Program-made: the position numbers and the translations under genes
From: JAPPHA01 sp964291635
Lineage (GTDB): Bacteria; Pseudomonadota; Alphaproteobacteria; Rhodobacterales; Rhodobacteraceae
Direction: 5' to 3'
DNA: 64,000 nucleotides
NCBI GenBank assembly: GCA_964291635.2
Contig: OZ219892.1
Span: forward strand, 310,001-374,000
Notes under the pieces: generated by a model
Databases searched by the model: none
What the model was told of the DNA's origin: nothing
What the model saw: the letters and a program-made list of their open reading frames with translations, nothing else
Shown here: positions 8,679 to 16,371 of the stretch, piece after piece
How positions within the stretch are numbered: the first letter of the stretch is position 1
Layout: every line of letters starts with the position of its first letter

Positions 8679-9449
8679 ATGATGCAAACGGAACAGCCGG
8701 TCGCACTTGTGACAGGTGGTGCTTCTGGTGTTGGTGCAGCAACTGCACGCCTCATGGCATCTCGAGGAATCAGGGTAGCAGTCAACTATCGAAGCCGCGA
8801 AGAAGCAGCAAAGGTGGTGGCTACAGAGTGCACAACGTTTGCTGGCGACTCAATGTCGGTCGCAGGTGACGTATCCAAGGATTCCGATTGCCGCAATATG
8901 GTTGGCGCCGTATTGGAAAAATGGGGGCAAATGGACTCCTTGATTTGCAGCGCGGCATATACTCAGTTTACGGATTTGAGCGATCTCGCTGCCCAGAATT
9001 CTGAAGATTTTCATCGCATCTATGATGTAAATGTGTTGGGACCCTTCCAGCTTGCGCGCGCGGCAGAACCTTTTCTGCGAAGAAGCGGTCGGGGATCTAT
9101 TGTCAACGTGTCATCGTTAGGAGCGAAAGTTGGTGGTGGAAGTTCCTTGGCTTATATCGCTTCCAAGGGTGCGCTTAATGCAATGACGAAGGCCCTCGCC
9201 CGGCTGATGGCGCCGGAAATCCGGGTCAACGCGGTGCTACCGGGACTACTTGATACCGAATGGTTTCTCGCCGGAAATACTGAAGCAGAATTTGAAGCCA
9301 TGAAAACTGAATACAAAGAGGCTGTGGCACTGGGAAGCGTGGTCAGCCCGGATGACGTTGCGAAGGCGATTGTTTATCTAGCAATCGATGCAACTCAGAC
9401 TGCGGGGGAGTTTTTGGTCGTGGACAGTGGATATCTCCTGGCCCGATGA
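8679..9449 (+). CDS. SDR-family NAD(P)-dependent oxidoreductase
   Basis: 256 residues from ATG 8679 (a second ATG follows at 8682). The longer open frame upstream is insertion-sequence debris. The nucleotide-binding motif VTGGASGVGAATA lies near residue 15, an NxxG-like CSAAYTQ block follows, and the catalytic Ser and Tyr-x-x-x-Lys are in NVSSLG and AYIASKGALNA. The tail RVNAVLPGLLDTEW and GEFLVVDSGYLL is typical of classical SDRs. It probably interconverts a hydroxyl and a keto group. Position next to the acyl-CoA genes suggests a role in the same pathway. The substrate is not identifiable. Confidence 0.85.
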   Translation: MMQTEQPVALVTGGASGVGAATARLMASRGIRVAVNYRSREEAAKVVATECTTFAGDSMSVAGDVSKDSDCRNMVGAVLEKWGQMDSLICSAAYTQFTDLSDLAAQNSEDFHRIYDVNVLGPFQLARAAEPFLRRSGRGSIVNVSSLGAKVGGGSSLAYIASKGALNAMTKALARLMAPEIRVNAVLPGLLDTEWFLAGNTEAEFEAMKTEYKEAVALGSVVSPDDVAKAIVYLAIDATQTAGEFLVVDSGYLLAR

Positions 9450-9527
9450 TCCCCTCGCGAATGCCACGAGGGCGTTCTTCAATTGATCTATTGCGAATGT
9501 TGACGCGACCGAAAAATGGATAGGCCT

Positions 9528-10528
9528 ATGATGAAAGCAATGTTGAGCACTGCTCCGGGGGGCCGGAGACATTGGTATTGACCGAAATGCCGATTCCGGA
9601 GCCCCGTGCCGGTGAAATTCGCATCACTGTCAAAGCTGCGGGAGTGAATTTTCCAGATTTATTGATCATTCAAGATTTGTATCAGCACAAGCCGCCTCGC
9701 CCTTTTGCGCCGGGATCAGAAGTTGCGGGTATTGTCGAGGCTGTCGGCCAGGGCGTGGATGATTTTGAATTGGGTGATCGTGTTTGGGCTTTGCCAGCTG
9801 GGCATGGCGGCTTCGTAACCCACATTATTGTCGACTCATCTAGTGCCGTCAAAATCCCCGATGTCATGCCGTTTGAAGACGCTGCATGTTTTTTCTTTAC
9901 CTATGGAACATCGCATTACGCATTACGTGACCGCGCCGCGCTTAAGTCCGGAGAGACGTTGCTGATATTAGGTGCGGCTGGAGGTGTTGGCACGGCTGCA
10001 GTTGAAGTTGGTAAAGCACTAGGAGCCCGCGTGATCGCAGCGGTATCTTCAGAGGAAAAGGCAGTATATTGCCGCAAGATAGGTGCCGATGAAACGATCA
10101 TTTACCAGCGTAATATGGATCGTGATGCTCAAAAATCCTTGTCCGGAAAGATCAAAGAGATCGCCGGAAGGAACGGGGTTGATGTGGCATACGACGCTGT
10201 CGGCGGCGACTATGCTGAACCGTGTATTCGCGCTATGGCGTGGAATGGTCGGTTTCTAGTGGTTGGTTTTGCCGCAGGCATTCCGATAATCCCACTCAAT
10301 CTGACGTTGCTGAAGAGCTGCCAGATCGTCGGCGTATATTGGGGTCCTTTCACGAAGCGAAATCCTGCACAGCATAGTGTCTATCTGGCGGAACTGTTCG
10401 ATATGTACGTCACCGGTAAGGTAAAGCCGCAAATCACCCGGTCTTTTCCACTGAAGGATGCCGCCAAGGCCTTGGAGCTTGTTCAACAGCGCCGCGTGTT
10501 GGGAAATGTGGTACTCGCAGTGAACTGA
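9528..10528 (+). pseudogene. NADPH:quinone oxidoreductase-type MDR protein with a frameshift near the start
   Basis: A zinc-free medium-chain dehydrogenase/reductase. The main frame from 9572 encodes PGSEVAGIVEAVGQGVDD, the cofactor motif LGAAGGVGTAAVEVGKALGA and the C-terminal block RRVLGNVVLAVN. It lacks the first residues. These lie upstream in another frame starting at ATG 9528, as MMKAMLSTAPGG. The join needs one extra C in the run GGGGGGCC at 9557-9564, giving the usual PGGPETLVLTE. So either the gene has a one-base deletion or the consensus has a homopolymer error. If intact, it would reduce a quinone or an enoyl/acryloyl-type substrate with NADPH. Confidence 0.75.
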
Positions 10529-10579
10529 TAGACCGTCGGCCGACACAGCCGTTCAGTGCTCCGGGAAGGAGATCACCGA

Positions 10580-10783
10580 TCATTGCAGCACCTCGAATAG
10601 GCTGGCCGCGCCCTTGCCACCGCCCATGCACGTTGTTCTGACCACATGTTTTGCCCCGCGCCGCTTGCCCTCGATCATCGCGTGTCCGACCATGCGCACG
10701 CCAGACTTACCATAGGGGTGGCCGATGGAAATCGCGCCTCCATCGACGTTTAACCTGAAGTTCTGAGGCAGGTAAGAGATTAA
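10580..10783 (-). pseudogene. Thiolase (acetyl-CoA acetyltransferase) C-terminal fragment
   Basis: About 67 residues in one frame up to TGA 10582-10580. They read LNVDGGAISIGHPYGKSGVR, then MVGHAMIEGKRRGAKHVV and CMGGGKGAASLFEVLQ. These are the two C-terminal signature regions of thiolases: the catalytic His in GHP and the catalytic Cys in the CxGGG loop. Upstream of about 10783 the similarity stops and mobile-element DNA begins, so most of a roughly 390-residue enzyme has been lost. It would have supplied the thiolysis step for the neighbouring beta-oxidation genes. It lies on the opposite strand to them. Confidence 0.7.
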
Positions 10784-10789
10784 TTGAAT

Positions 10790-10806
10790 CGTATCAACAT
10801 GATACG
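10790..10806. repeat. 17-bp palindrome at the thiolase/transposon boundary
   Basis: CGTATCA-ACA-TGATACG is a perfect inverted repeat with a 3-base centre. It lies between the thiolase scrap and the stop of the IS1634-type transposase. It could belong to the end of that element. No partner copy was found at the far side. Confidence 0.3.
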
Positions 10807-11052
10807 TGAGTCGGGATTGTCACGGTCTGCCTACAAACGGCGAATCCGACCGGATCCGCCGTCACATGCCTGCGATATCCTTCAGCAATTTCAGTGCCCT
10901 CTCCTGGCCGGCGTCGGGCCGGGTCGTCACCTCGATCATGGTTTCTCCCTTCCCGCCGCCCGGGCGTGGAACCGCATGGGAGGAGCGGACAATGGTTGAC
11001 AGGCTGTCGAGAAGGGTACGAAAGCTGTGGGCGCCGCTGCCGTCCGGCAGGG

Positions 11053-11130
11053 GCCGGGTAGGAAGGGTCGTTGCCGAGCCCTTCCCCCCACAGGACCGGA
11101 CGTGCCCGCATTAGAGCATCCGGTTCCTCG
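11053..11130 (-). ncRNA. Group II intron domains V and VI
   Basis: Downstream of the maturase stop, the minus strand reads GAACCGGATGC, a short internal loop, then GCACGTCCGGTCC. This is a 34-base hairpin with the shape of the catalytic domain V. It is followed by a GGGGGGAAGGG / CCCTTCCTACCC hairpin that fits domain VI. This is the most conserved RNA part of the intron and supports a functional element. Confidence 0.6.
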
Positions 11131-11144
11131 CATGTCAGTTTCGC

Positions 11145-12458
11145 TCACGTGGCGTAGATCGATTGGACAACCCTGACCTTCGGCAGCGGGAGCAGGGTCA
11201 GGATTGCAGTCATCCTCGCCCATGACAGTCTCCCATCGCGGTGGCGTCGGCCAAGCCAGCGGTGCCAGCTGCGAACCACCGCTGTGCGGAATTGGTTCAG
11301 CCGCTTGCTGTTGCCGGTCAGGCCGTAGTAGCCACAGTGCCCCCGGATCACACGGACAAGGTGCCCGTGTTGCTCCGGGAGCGGGAGGTGCCGGTTTCCC
11401 TTGCACCAGTTCCATATGGACTTGACGGCCCGTGCTAACCGGTCGCGGGCCGTGAACTGACGTACAACCAGCCGACCTCGTCTCGACTTGCCCCACAAGT
11501 GGGTGAAGCCGAGGAAGTCGAACTTGCCCTGTCCGTCATGTCCGCCGCCACGCCTGTGCATGGGCCGGAAGTCCACAAAGCGCGTCTTGCCGTCATGGAG
11601 CGTAAGCCCATATCGCGCAAGCCGCTTGCCAAGGACGGCGAGCACGCGCTCGCCGTCCCGGTGGTTCCTGAATGCAATGACAAAGTCATCCGCGTACCGC
11701 ACCAGTCGGTGCGCCCCAACGCGCGGTGCCACGTCCTCTTTCATCCATACATCCAGCACGTGGTGCAGGAAGATATTGGCGAGAATCGGACTAACTACCC
11801 CACCCTGTGGTGTGCCTTCTTCGGTGCGTTGCAGGACGCCCTTGTCAAGCACTCCTGCCGCCAGCCATTTGTCGATCATCCGTCGGACGACGCCGTCGTT
11901 GATCCTCTGGTCAAGGAACCCCCGCAGGTGCTTGTGATCAATGCTATCGAAGTATTTCGAAATGTCGGCATCAATCACCCATCTGAGGCCATCCACAGCC
12001 AGTCCCGCCCGGAGGTCTTTCAACGCTCCGTGGGCAGAGTGGCCGGGCCTGAAGCCGTACGAGCACGGCAGAAAGTCCGCCTCGTAAATCGGCTCCAGCA
12101 GCATCAGTATGGCTCGCTGCGCCACCTTGTCCTCGTAGGTCGGGATGCCCAGCGGTCGCTGCCCTCCATCCGCTTTCGGGATGTGGTGCCGGCGTACCGG
12201 TGGGGCATAGTAGCGGCCAGACTTCATCCGCCCCAGAAGGTCAAGCAGGTTGGCCTCCGCGTGGGTTTCGTAGTCCGTCGCCGTCACCCCGTCGATGCCC
12301 GTCGCCCCGTCCGCTCGTGTGAGGTTCAGGGCCACGATCATCCAGTCAAGGTCAATGTGGTGGTGCAAGGTCGTGAACACCATGTCGGGGCACGTCCTTG
12401 CCAGTTCGGCTATCCGGGCTTGTTTCGTTGACACGATGTCGAAGCTCGACGTCTCCAT
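11145..12458 (-). CDS. ltrA: Group II intron reverse transcriptase/maturase
   Basis: 437 residues, start ATG 12458 behind GGAGGAG. Reverse transcriptase blocks run in order: DGATGIDGVT, KADGGQRPLGIPTYEDKVAQ, YGFRPGHSAH, the DISKYFDSIDH palm block, EGTPQGGVVSPILANIFL and the catalytic RLVRYADDFVI. A maturase (domain X) region follows, with FDFLGFTHLWG and a C-terminal YYGLTGNS segment. I see no H-N-H endonuclease domain, so the target is probably used through nascent DNA ends rather than by second-strand cleavage. The frame is intact with all catalytic Asp residues, so this intron may still be mobile. Confidence 0.9.
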   Translation of the reverse strand: METSSFDIVSTKQARIAELARTCPDMVFTTLHHHIDLDWMIVALNLTRADGATGIDGVTATDYETHAEANLLDLLGRMKSGRYYAPPVRRHHIPKADGGQRPLGIPTYEDKVAQRAILMLLEPIYEADFLPCSYGFRPGHSAHGALKDLRAGLAVDGLRWVIDADISKYFDSIDHKHLRGFLDQRINDGVVRRMIDKWLAAGVLDKGVLQRTEEGTPQGGVVSPILANIFLHHVLDVWMKEDVAPRVGAHRLVRYADDFVIAFRNHRDGERVLAVLGKRLARYGLTLHDGKTRFVDFRPMHRRGGGHDGQGKFDFLGFTHLWGKSRRGRLVVRQFTARDRLARAVKSIWNWCKGNRHLPLPEQHGHLVRVIRGHCGYYGLTGNSKRLNQFRTAVVRSWHRWLGRRHRDGRLSWARMTAILTLLPLPKVRVVQSIYAT

Positions 12459-13885
12459 GTGTTTCACTCCTCCGGTTCTGTTCATGCGACGCTCCGCTTC
12501 CCTTCACCGGGTCCCGATGGTCTCGGTTCCCCGCCTTCACAGGTACTATCAGAGCGCTACGACTCCCGATCCCGCATCCCTTGGGCTTATTGTTTCGCCG
12601 TCCGGTACCGTACGTATCCTGCTGGGGTTCGTTTCCGCTCTTGGCGCTCCCGGCATCGTGCAGGCCCGATGCCGGGCCGGGGTCTGGATTGATCTCGCTG
12701 GCATTCCCTTTCCAGCCTGTTCCACGCACGGACGGAACCGGGTCTCCCAGGTTCCCTGGCGGTCCATCTACAGCTCTGCAACGTTCCCGCGACCCCGGAC
12801 GGCCCGTCACGCCTCGCCATGGCGGCGTTTCCGGTGCTGCCCCCGCTCTCACAACCACGAAGGCACCATCGTTTGTCAATTTCGAGGCTCAATAGCGTTG
12901 CTTCGCTGCCCGCTGTGTACGCTTCACGACGCACGTTGCCATACGCCATGCAACACGCGCTTCCGGCTGGCTGGCTGGCCTTTACCGGACGGGGGTTACA
13001 CCCGCTGGACCGCGATGTTGGGTTTCAGTTTCGATCTACATCTCTACCTCCTCCCAGCCAGAGCTTGGCCTGGCGCAATGTGGGTATGAACCTTGGTCAG
13101 TGCCGGCTCCGAACGCCGGGCGGGCAGGACCGGATCCCCGGTCTCGTCGGGTTCGGTGTCGGTATAGCACAGGGGCGCCCATGCCTTGCGCATGTGCCAT
13201 TCGACGAGGTAGGCGAGCATGCAGATGAAGAAGTGGGCGCGGACCCGGTGCTCGAGGCGGTGGAATATGGGCCGGACCTGGAGATCGCTCAGTTTGAGAC
13301 AGCGGAAAGCGCGCTCCACGCGGGTCAACCGCTTGTAGCTCCTGACGCATTCCTCGGCGGCCATGTCTTCGGGGCCGAGCGAGGTGCGGATGATGTAGAT
13401 TCCGTCGAGGGCGGCCTCGGCGTCGATGGACTGCTGCTTGCGGCGGAAGCTGAAGCTGGTCGCGGTGATGTCGACGTCGAAGTGCTTCCTGACCTTTTTC
13501 TTGTTGATGACCTCGCCGACGGCGAGACCGATGTCGGCCTCGCCCGTGAGGGTTCCGCCCTCGACACGGGTGACGATCTCCGCGAGCGCCTTTTCGGTGG
13601 CCTTGAGCAGGCAGCTCCTGCCGCACCCGGTCGCGGTGCCCGGCAAGACGGGGATTGCGGCAGGCGACGAGGCGCTCCTTGGGGAAGTCGGGATGGTCCT
13701 GGATCTCGAACAGGGTCTGCTCCTGTTCGGGGTCCTTGAAACGGTCGAGATGGCCCTGGCGGGCGAGCTTGCCGATGGTCCGGCTCTTGAGGGCGGTGAT
13801 CCACGCGACGCCGTCGCGTTTGCGCAGGGCCTCGATGGTGGCCTTGATGATCATGCCGCGGTCTCCGACCATCACCACCTGAGAG

Positions 13886-14603
13886 TGTTCAGAAAAACTG
13901 ATGGAGATTCGGGCGATTTTGCTCGAATTACGTGATGTTTGGGGGTGCGTAACCCTCAGCTTCCGTGCACGCACTCGATTGACGCGCTCTTGTTCCGGTT
14001 TGTTCACACGACCCGTTGAGATGGTCTGCGACCGGAGGAAGCGCCGTTTGTCCGCCTGATGCGGAGCCTGAACTGGCCTCGTCTGCGGGTTCCGACGGCA
14101 ATGAAGGTGGATCCGGCGGGACTTGAACGCGTCCATGGGCCGGATCGTGCACTCTCGGCGATGGACGGTGCACATCCGCAGAGATCGGCGCTTTTGTCAC
14201 CATAGGTGGGGCCAACCAGTTCCGAGCGCCCGAAACAACGGACAAGGAGGGGGATAGCGTCATGGGCAACGGAGCTGACATCCGGGGACGCTTGCGCTTG
14301 GCATCAGGTGAGTGGATCTGATTGTTTTCCTTTCCAAGCAGCCTTTTTCGGGAGAGCGGAACACCGGTGAAGGACGGTGCGATGATCAGCCTCCATCAGG
14401 ACAGGAGGCTGGCATGGCGAACCGGACAGGACCGCAATCAACCAGCTCGCCACAAAATCCTCGCCGGTTCCCGGTTCCCGCCCATACAAATCGACGGAAC
14501 CGGTTCCCGGAACCACCCGACTCGCCACAGAAGCTCCAAACCTAACCAGGCTCCACCAAAAAACGTGAAAACCCCCATCATCAATTGTCGTGCGCACGCT
14601 CAC
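13886..14603. other. Mobile-element debris between IS1634 and IS66 remnants
   Basis: No recognisable gene. Around 14455-14530 there are repeated GGTTCC/GGAACC words that can pair. No complete terminal repeat could be assigned. The stretch probably holds the lost ends of both flanking elements. Confidence 0.35.
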
Positions 14604-15560
14604 TTGAGTGGCTGGGCCAACCGGGCGATCTCGCTGCTGGAGCCGGTGTTCGAGGCGCAGTGCCGCTCGGTGCTGGAAAGCTCCATCATCATCATGGACG
14701 AGACACCGGTGCGGGCCGGGCGCGACCCCAGCGAGCCGGGGAAGATGAAACAGGGCTACTACTGGCCGGTGCTCGGCGACCGGGACGAGGTGGTGTTCCA
14801 CTTCGCGCCCTCCCGCGCCCACCACCATGTGGAGCGGTTCCTCGGCGATTTCAAAGGCACGCTGGTCACTGATGGCTACGGCGCCTATGCGGAGTACGCC
14901 GGTAAGCGGGGGGATGCGGTGAGACTGCAAAATTGCTGGACGCATACCAGACGCAATTTCGAGGAGCAGCTGGACAACTATCCGGTGTTGGCCGGGAAGG
15001 CGCTGGACCTGATCGGGGGCATGTACGGGATCGAGAAGAAGTTCCGGTCCCGGCCGCCGCCGGAACTCCTTGTGGCGCGGCGCACACACACCCGCCCGCT
15101 GGTCGACGCCTTCTGGCTATGGTGCGAGCAGACGCTCGAGGATCCGGCGCTGACGCCGAAGCACCCGATCCGCCGGGCGCTCAACTACGCCGTCGAACGC
15201 CGGCAGTCCCTCGAGGTGTTCCTCGACGACCCGCTGGTGCCGATCGATACCAATGGTGTCGAGCGCGCACTGCGCCGCATCAAGCTGGGACAGAAGAACT
15301 GGCTGTTTTCCTGGACGGAATCGGGCGCGCACAACGTGGGGATCGTCAACAGCCTTGTCGCCACCTGCCAGCTGCTCGATATCAGCCCCCTTGTGTATCT
15401 GACCGACGTCCTCCAGCGCATCGACACCCACCCGGCCGACCGGATCCACGAACTGACGCCGCGCCTGTGGAAGGAGCTCTTCGCCGACGCCCCGATGACC
15501 GGCAGCATCGCGTTGAGCGGCATCCGGGTTCACCCGGACGCCACCCGGGGACCGTCGTAA
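14604..15560 (+). pseudogene. tnpC: IS66-family TnpC transposase, N-truncated
   Basis: About 318 residues of the IS66 DDE transposase. The frame upstream of LSGWANRAISLLEPV (14604) is unrelated. Motifs include the first catalytic Asp in IIIMDETPV, the second in LVTDGYGAYAEYA, the CWTHTRRNFEEQLD block, and the closing IDTNGVERALRRIKLGQKNW with the catalytic Glu. It ends in the LVYLTDVLQRIDTHPADRI block typical of TnpC. The leucine-zipper/zinc-finger N-terminus is lost. It runs opposite to tnpA and tnpB beside it and overlaps the end of tnpB by about 30 bases, which is not the usual IS66 order. Confidence 0.75.
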
Positions 15561-15895
15561 CGCTTGCGCCGGCGCCGGACGGTGACGTCGATGCCGTCGA
15601 TCAGCGCCATCAGCTCGGTCGAGGACAATGGGAGCGCCGCATGGCCGGAGGCCGGCGGCGGGGCGAACAGGCCCTGCTCCAGGCGCTTGGACCAGATGAA
15701 GAAGCCGCCCCGCTCGAAGCCGAGGACCTTCACGATCGTCCGCCGCCGGTTGACGAACACGTACCAGCGCCCGTCGGCCGGGTTGCGCCCGAGATGGCCC
15801 GACACCAGGGCGCACAGCCCGTCGAAGCTGCGCCGCATGTCGGCCGGTTCCGTCGACAGCCAGATGCCGCCCCGCGGCCAGTTGCCAAGCATCAC
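15530..15895 (-). CDS. tnpB: IS66-family accessory protein TnpB (Orf2)
   Basis: 121 residues with the family signature STEPADMRRSFDGLCALV, NPADGRWYVFVNRRRTIVK and GGFFIWSKRLEQGLF. Its biochemical role in IS66 transposition is not settled, although it is needed by most family members. Its start overlaps the tnpA stop by four bases, which suggests translational coupling. Its 3' end overlaps the convergent tnpC. Confidence 0.88.
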   Translation of the reverse strand: MMLGNWPRGGIWLSTEPADMRRSFDGLCALVSGHLGRNPADGRWYVFVNRRRTIVKVLGFERGGFFIWSKRLEQGLFAPPPASGHAALPLSSTELMALIDGIDVTVRRRRKRYDGPRVASG

Positions 15896-16176
15896 GACCG
15901 CCGAACCCGCAGGACGACCCCGTCGCCCAGCTCGAGCTCGACGTCCCAGCCGGACACCGCAGGCGGCGCAAGCTCGACGAAGGAACCCTTCCCGCCGCTC
16001 AGGCAGAGACGCCGCCGCCAGTTCCCGAAGGTCTTCAGCGACAGTTCACGGGACTCGCAAAACGCCCGCCGCGACAGCCCCGAACGCTCGAAATCCGCCA
16101 TGATGCTGTTCCACTCCGCCTCACTGCGCACCACCGGCGCAGGACGCGAACCAGCCGAACCATTCAAACCTGACAT
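15892..16176 (-). CDS. tnpA: IS66-family accessory protein TnpA (Orf1)
   Basis: 94 residues with a helix-turn-helix-like segment: FERSGLSRRAFCESREL followed by KTFGNWRRRL, and a C-terminal VELELGDGVVLRVRR. This is the usual IS66 OrfA layout. It probably binds DNA. It lies 98 bases inside the element's right end and is the first gene of the tnpAB unit. Confidence 0.85.
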   Translation of the reverse strand: MSGLNGSAGSRPAPVVRSEAEWNSIMADFERSGLSRRAFCESRELSLKTFGNWRRRLCLSGGKGSFVELAPPAVSGWDVELELGDGVVLRVRRS

Positions 16177-16274
16177 GACAATATCCTCCGATCATTGATG
16201 AATGACCGGATTTATCCCCATCCACCCCACGCACGGGCAACCGAATTATCGGACGTCGCCATTTACCCGCTTAC

Positions 16275-16371
16275 CAGCGTAACGCATCAACACCCGCTCC
16301 TGTTTCATGAACGACAGGCCCAGTGCTTTCCTGCTTGCGACGTAATCCTTCGCGTGATCCGTCATGGTCAT
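16275..16371 (-). pseudogene. Second tyrosine recombinase of an integrase array, interrupted by IS66
   Basis: 32 codons from ATG 16371 encode TDHAKDYVASRKALGLSF and MKQERVLMRYA, the usual N-terminal SAM-like start of phage-type integrases. The frame stops exactly where the IS66 terminal repeat begins. ATG 16371 overlaps the stop of the preceding recombinase by four bases (ATGA). This is the arrangement of recombinase-in-trio (RIT) elements, in which two or three integrase genes are coupled. The remaining genes are absent. Confidence 0.65.

Larger units (their letters stand above)
11053..13078 (-). mobile_element. Group II intron, complete, about 2,026 bp
   Basis: A retroelement on the minus strand that splices as a ribozyme with help from its own reverse transcriptase (11145-12458). 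The 5' end is TTGCGCC at 13078, one base off the GTGYG consensus. The 3' end, after domains V and VI, is at 11053. Both ends were fixed by asking where the flanking transposase frame becomes continuous, so they are well supported although not proven to the base. The 620-base leader before the protein fits domains I to III. A second GTGCG at 12934 was considered and rejected because it would leave the exons out of register. Confidence 0.8.
10862..13885 (-). pseudogene. IS1634-type transposase, N-truncated, frameshifted and split by a group II intron
   Basis: The 5' exon (13885 to 13079) has VVMVGDRGMI, then WITALKS, LFEIQDHPDFPKERLVACRN, KRLTRVERAFRCLK and HFFICMLAYLVEWH, all typical of IS1634-family DDE transposases. 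The N-terminal part before VVMVGDRG is missing. One frameshift lies near 13605-13620. The 3' exon (11052 to 10862) continues LPDGSGAHSFRTLLDSLSTI and ends KLLKDIAGM. Joining exon base 13079 to 11052 keeps the frame and gives the expected KVHTHTLPDGSG junction. The intron is therefore inserted inside the transposase gene, and splicing would restore it, but the transposase itself is already dead. Confidence 0.75.
14604..16274 (-). mobile_element. IS66-type element with inverted tnpC
   Basis: The right boundary is at 16274. On the minus strand it begins GTAAGCGGG, matching the usual GTAAGCG start of IS66 terminal repeats, and it cuts the frame of a tyrosine recombinase. tnpA and tnpB follow on the minus strand. 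tnpC is present but on the plus strand and truncated. The left terminal repeat was not found. The element is therefore rearranged or chimeric and probably unable to move by itself. Confidence 0.6.

Noticed and set aside
12930..12934. GTGCG on the minus strand as intron 5' end
   Set aside because: It would leave about 145 bases of non-transposase sequence in the exon and no in-frame junction; 13078 does better.
12295..13089. Plus-strand open frame of 264 codons
   Set aside because: Antisense to the 5' part of the second intron and its maturase.
14900..14912. GTAAGCGGG as a left IS66 terminal repeat
   Set aside because: It lies within conserved tnpC coding sequence, so the match is chance.
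14933..16198. Plus-strand open frame of 421 codons across IS66
   Set aside because: Arg/Pro-rich shadow of tnpC and of the antisense of tnpA/tnpB.
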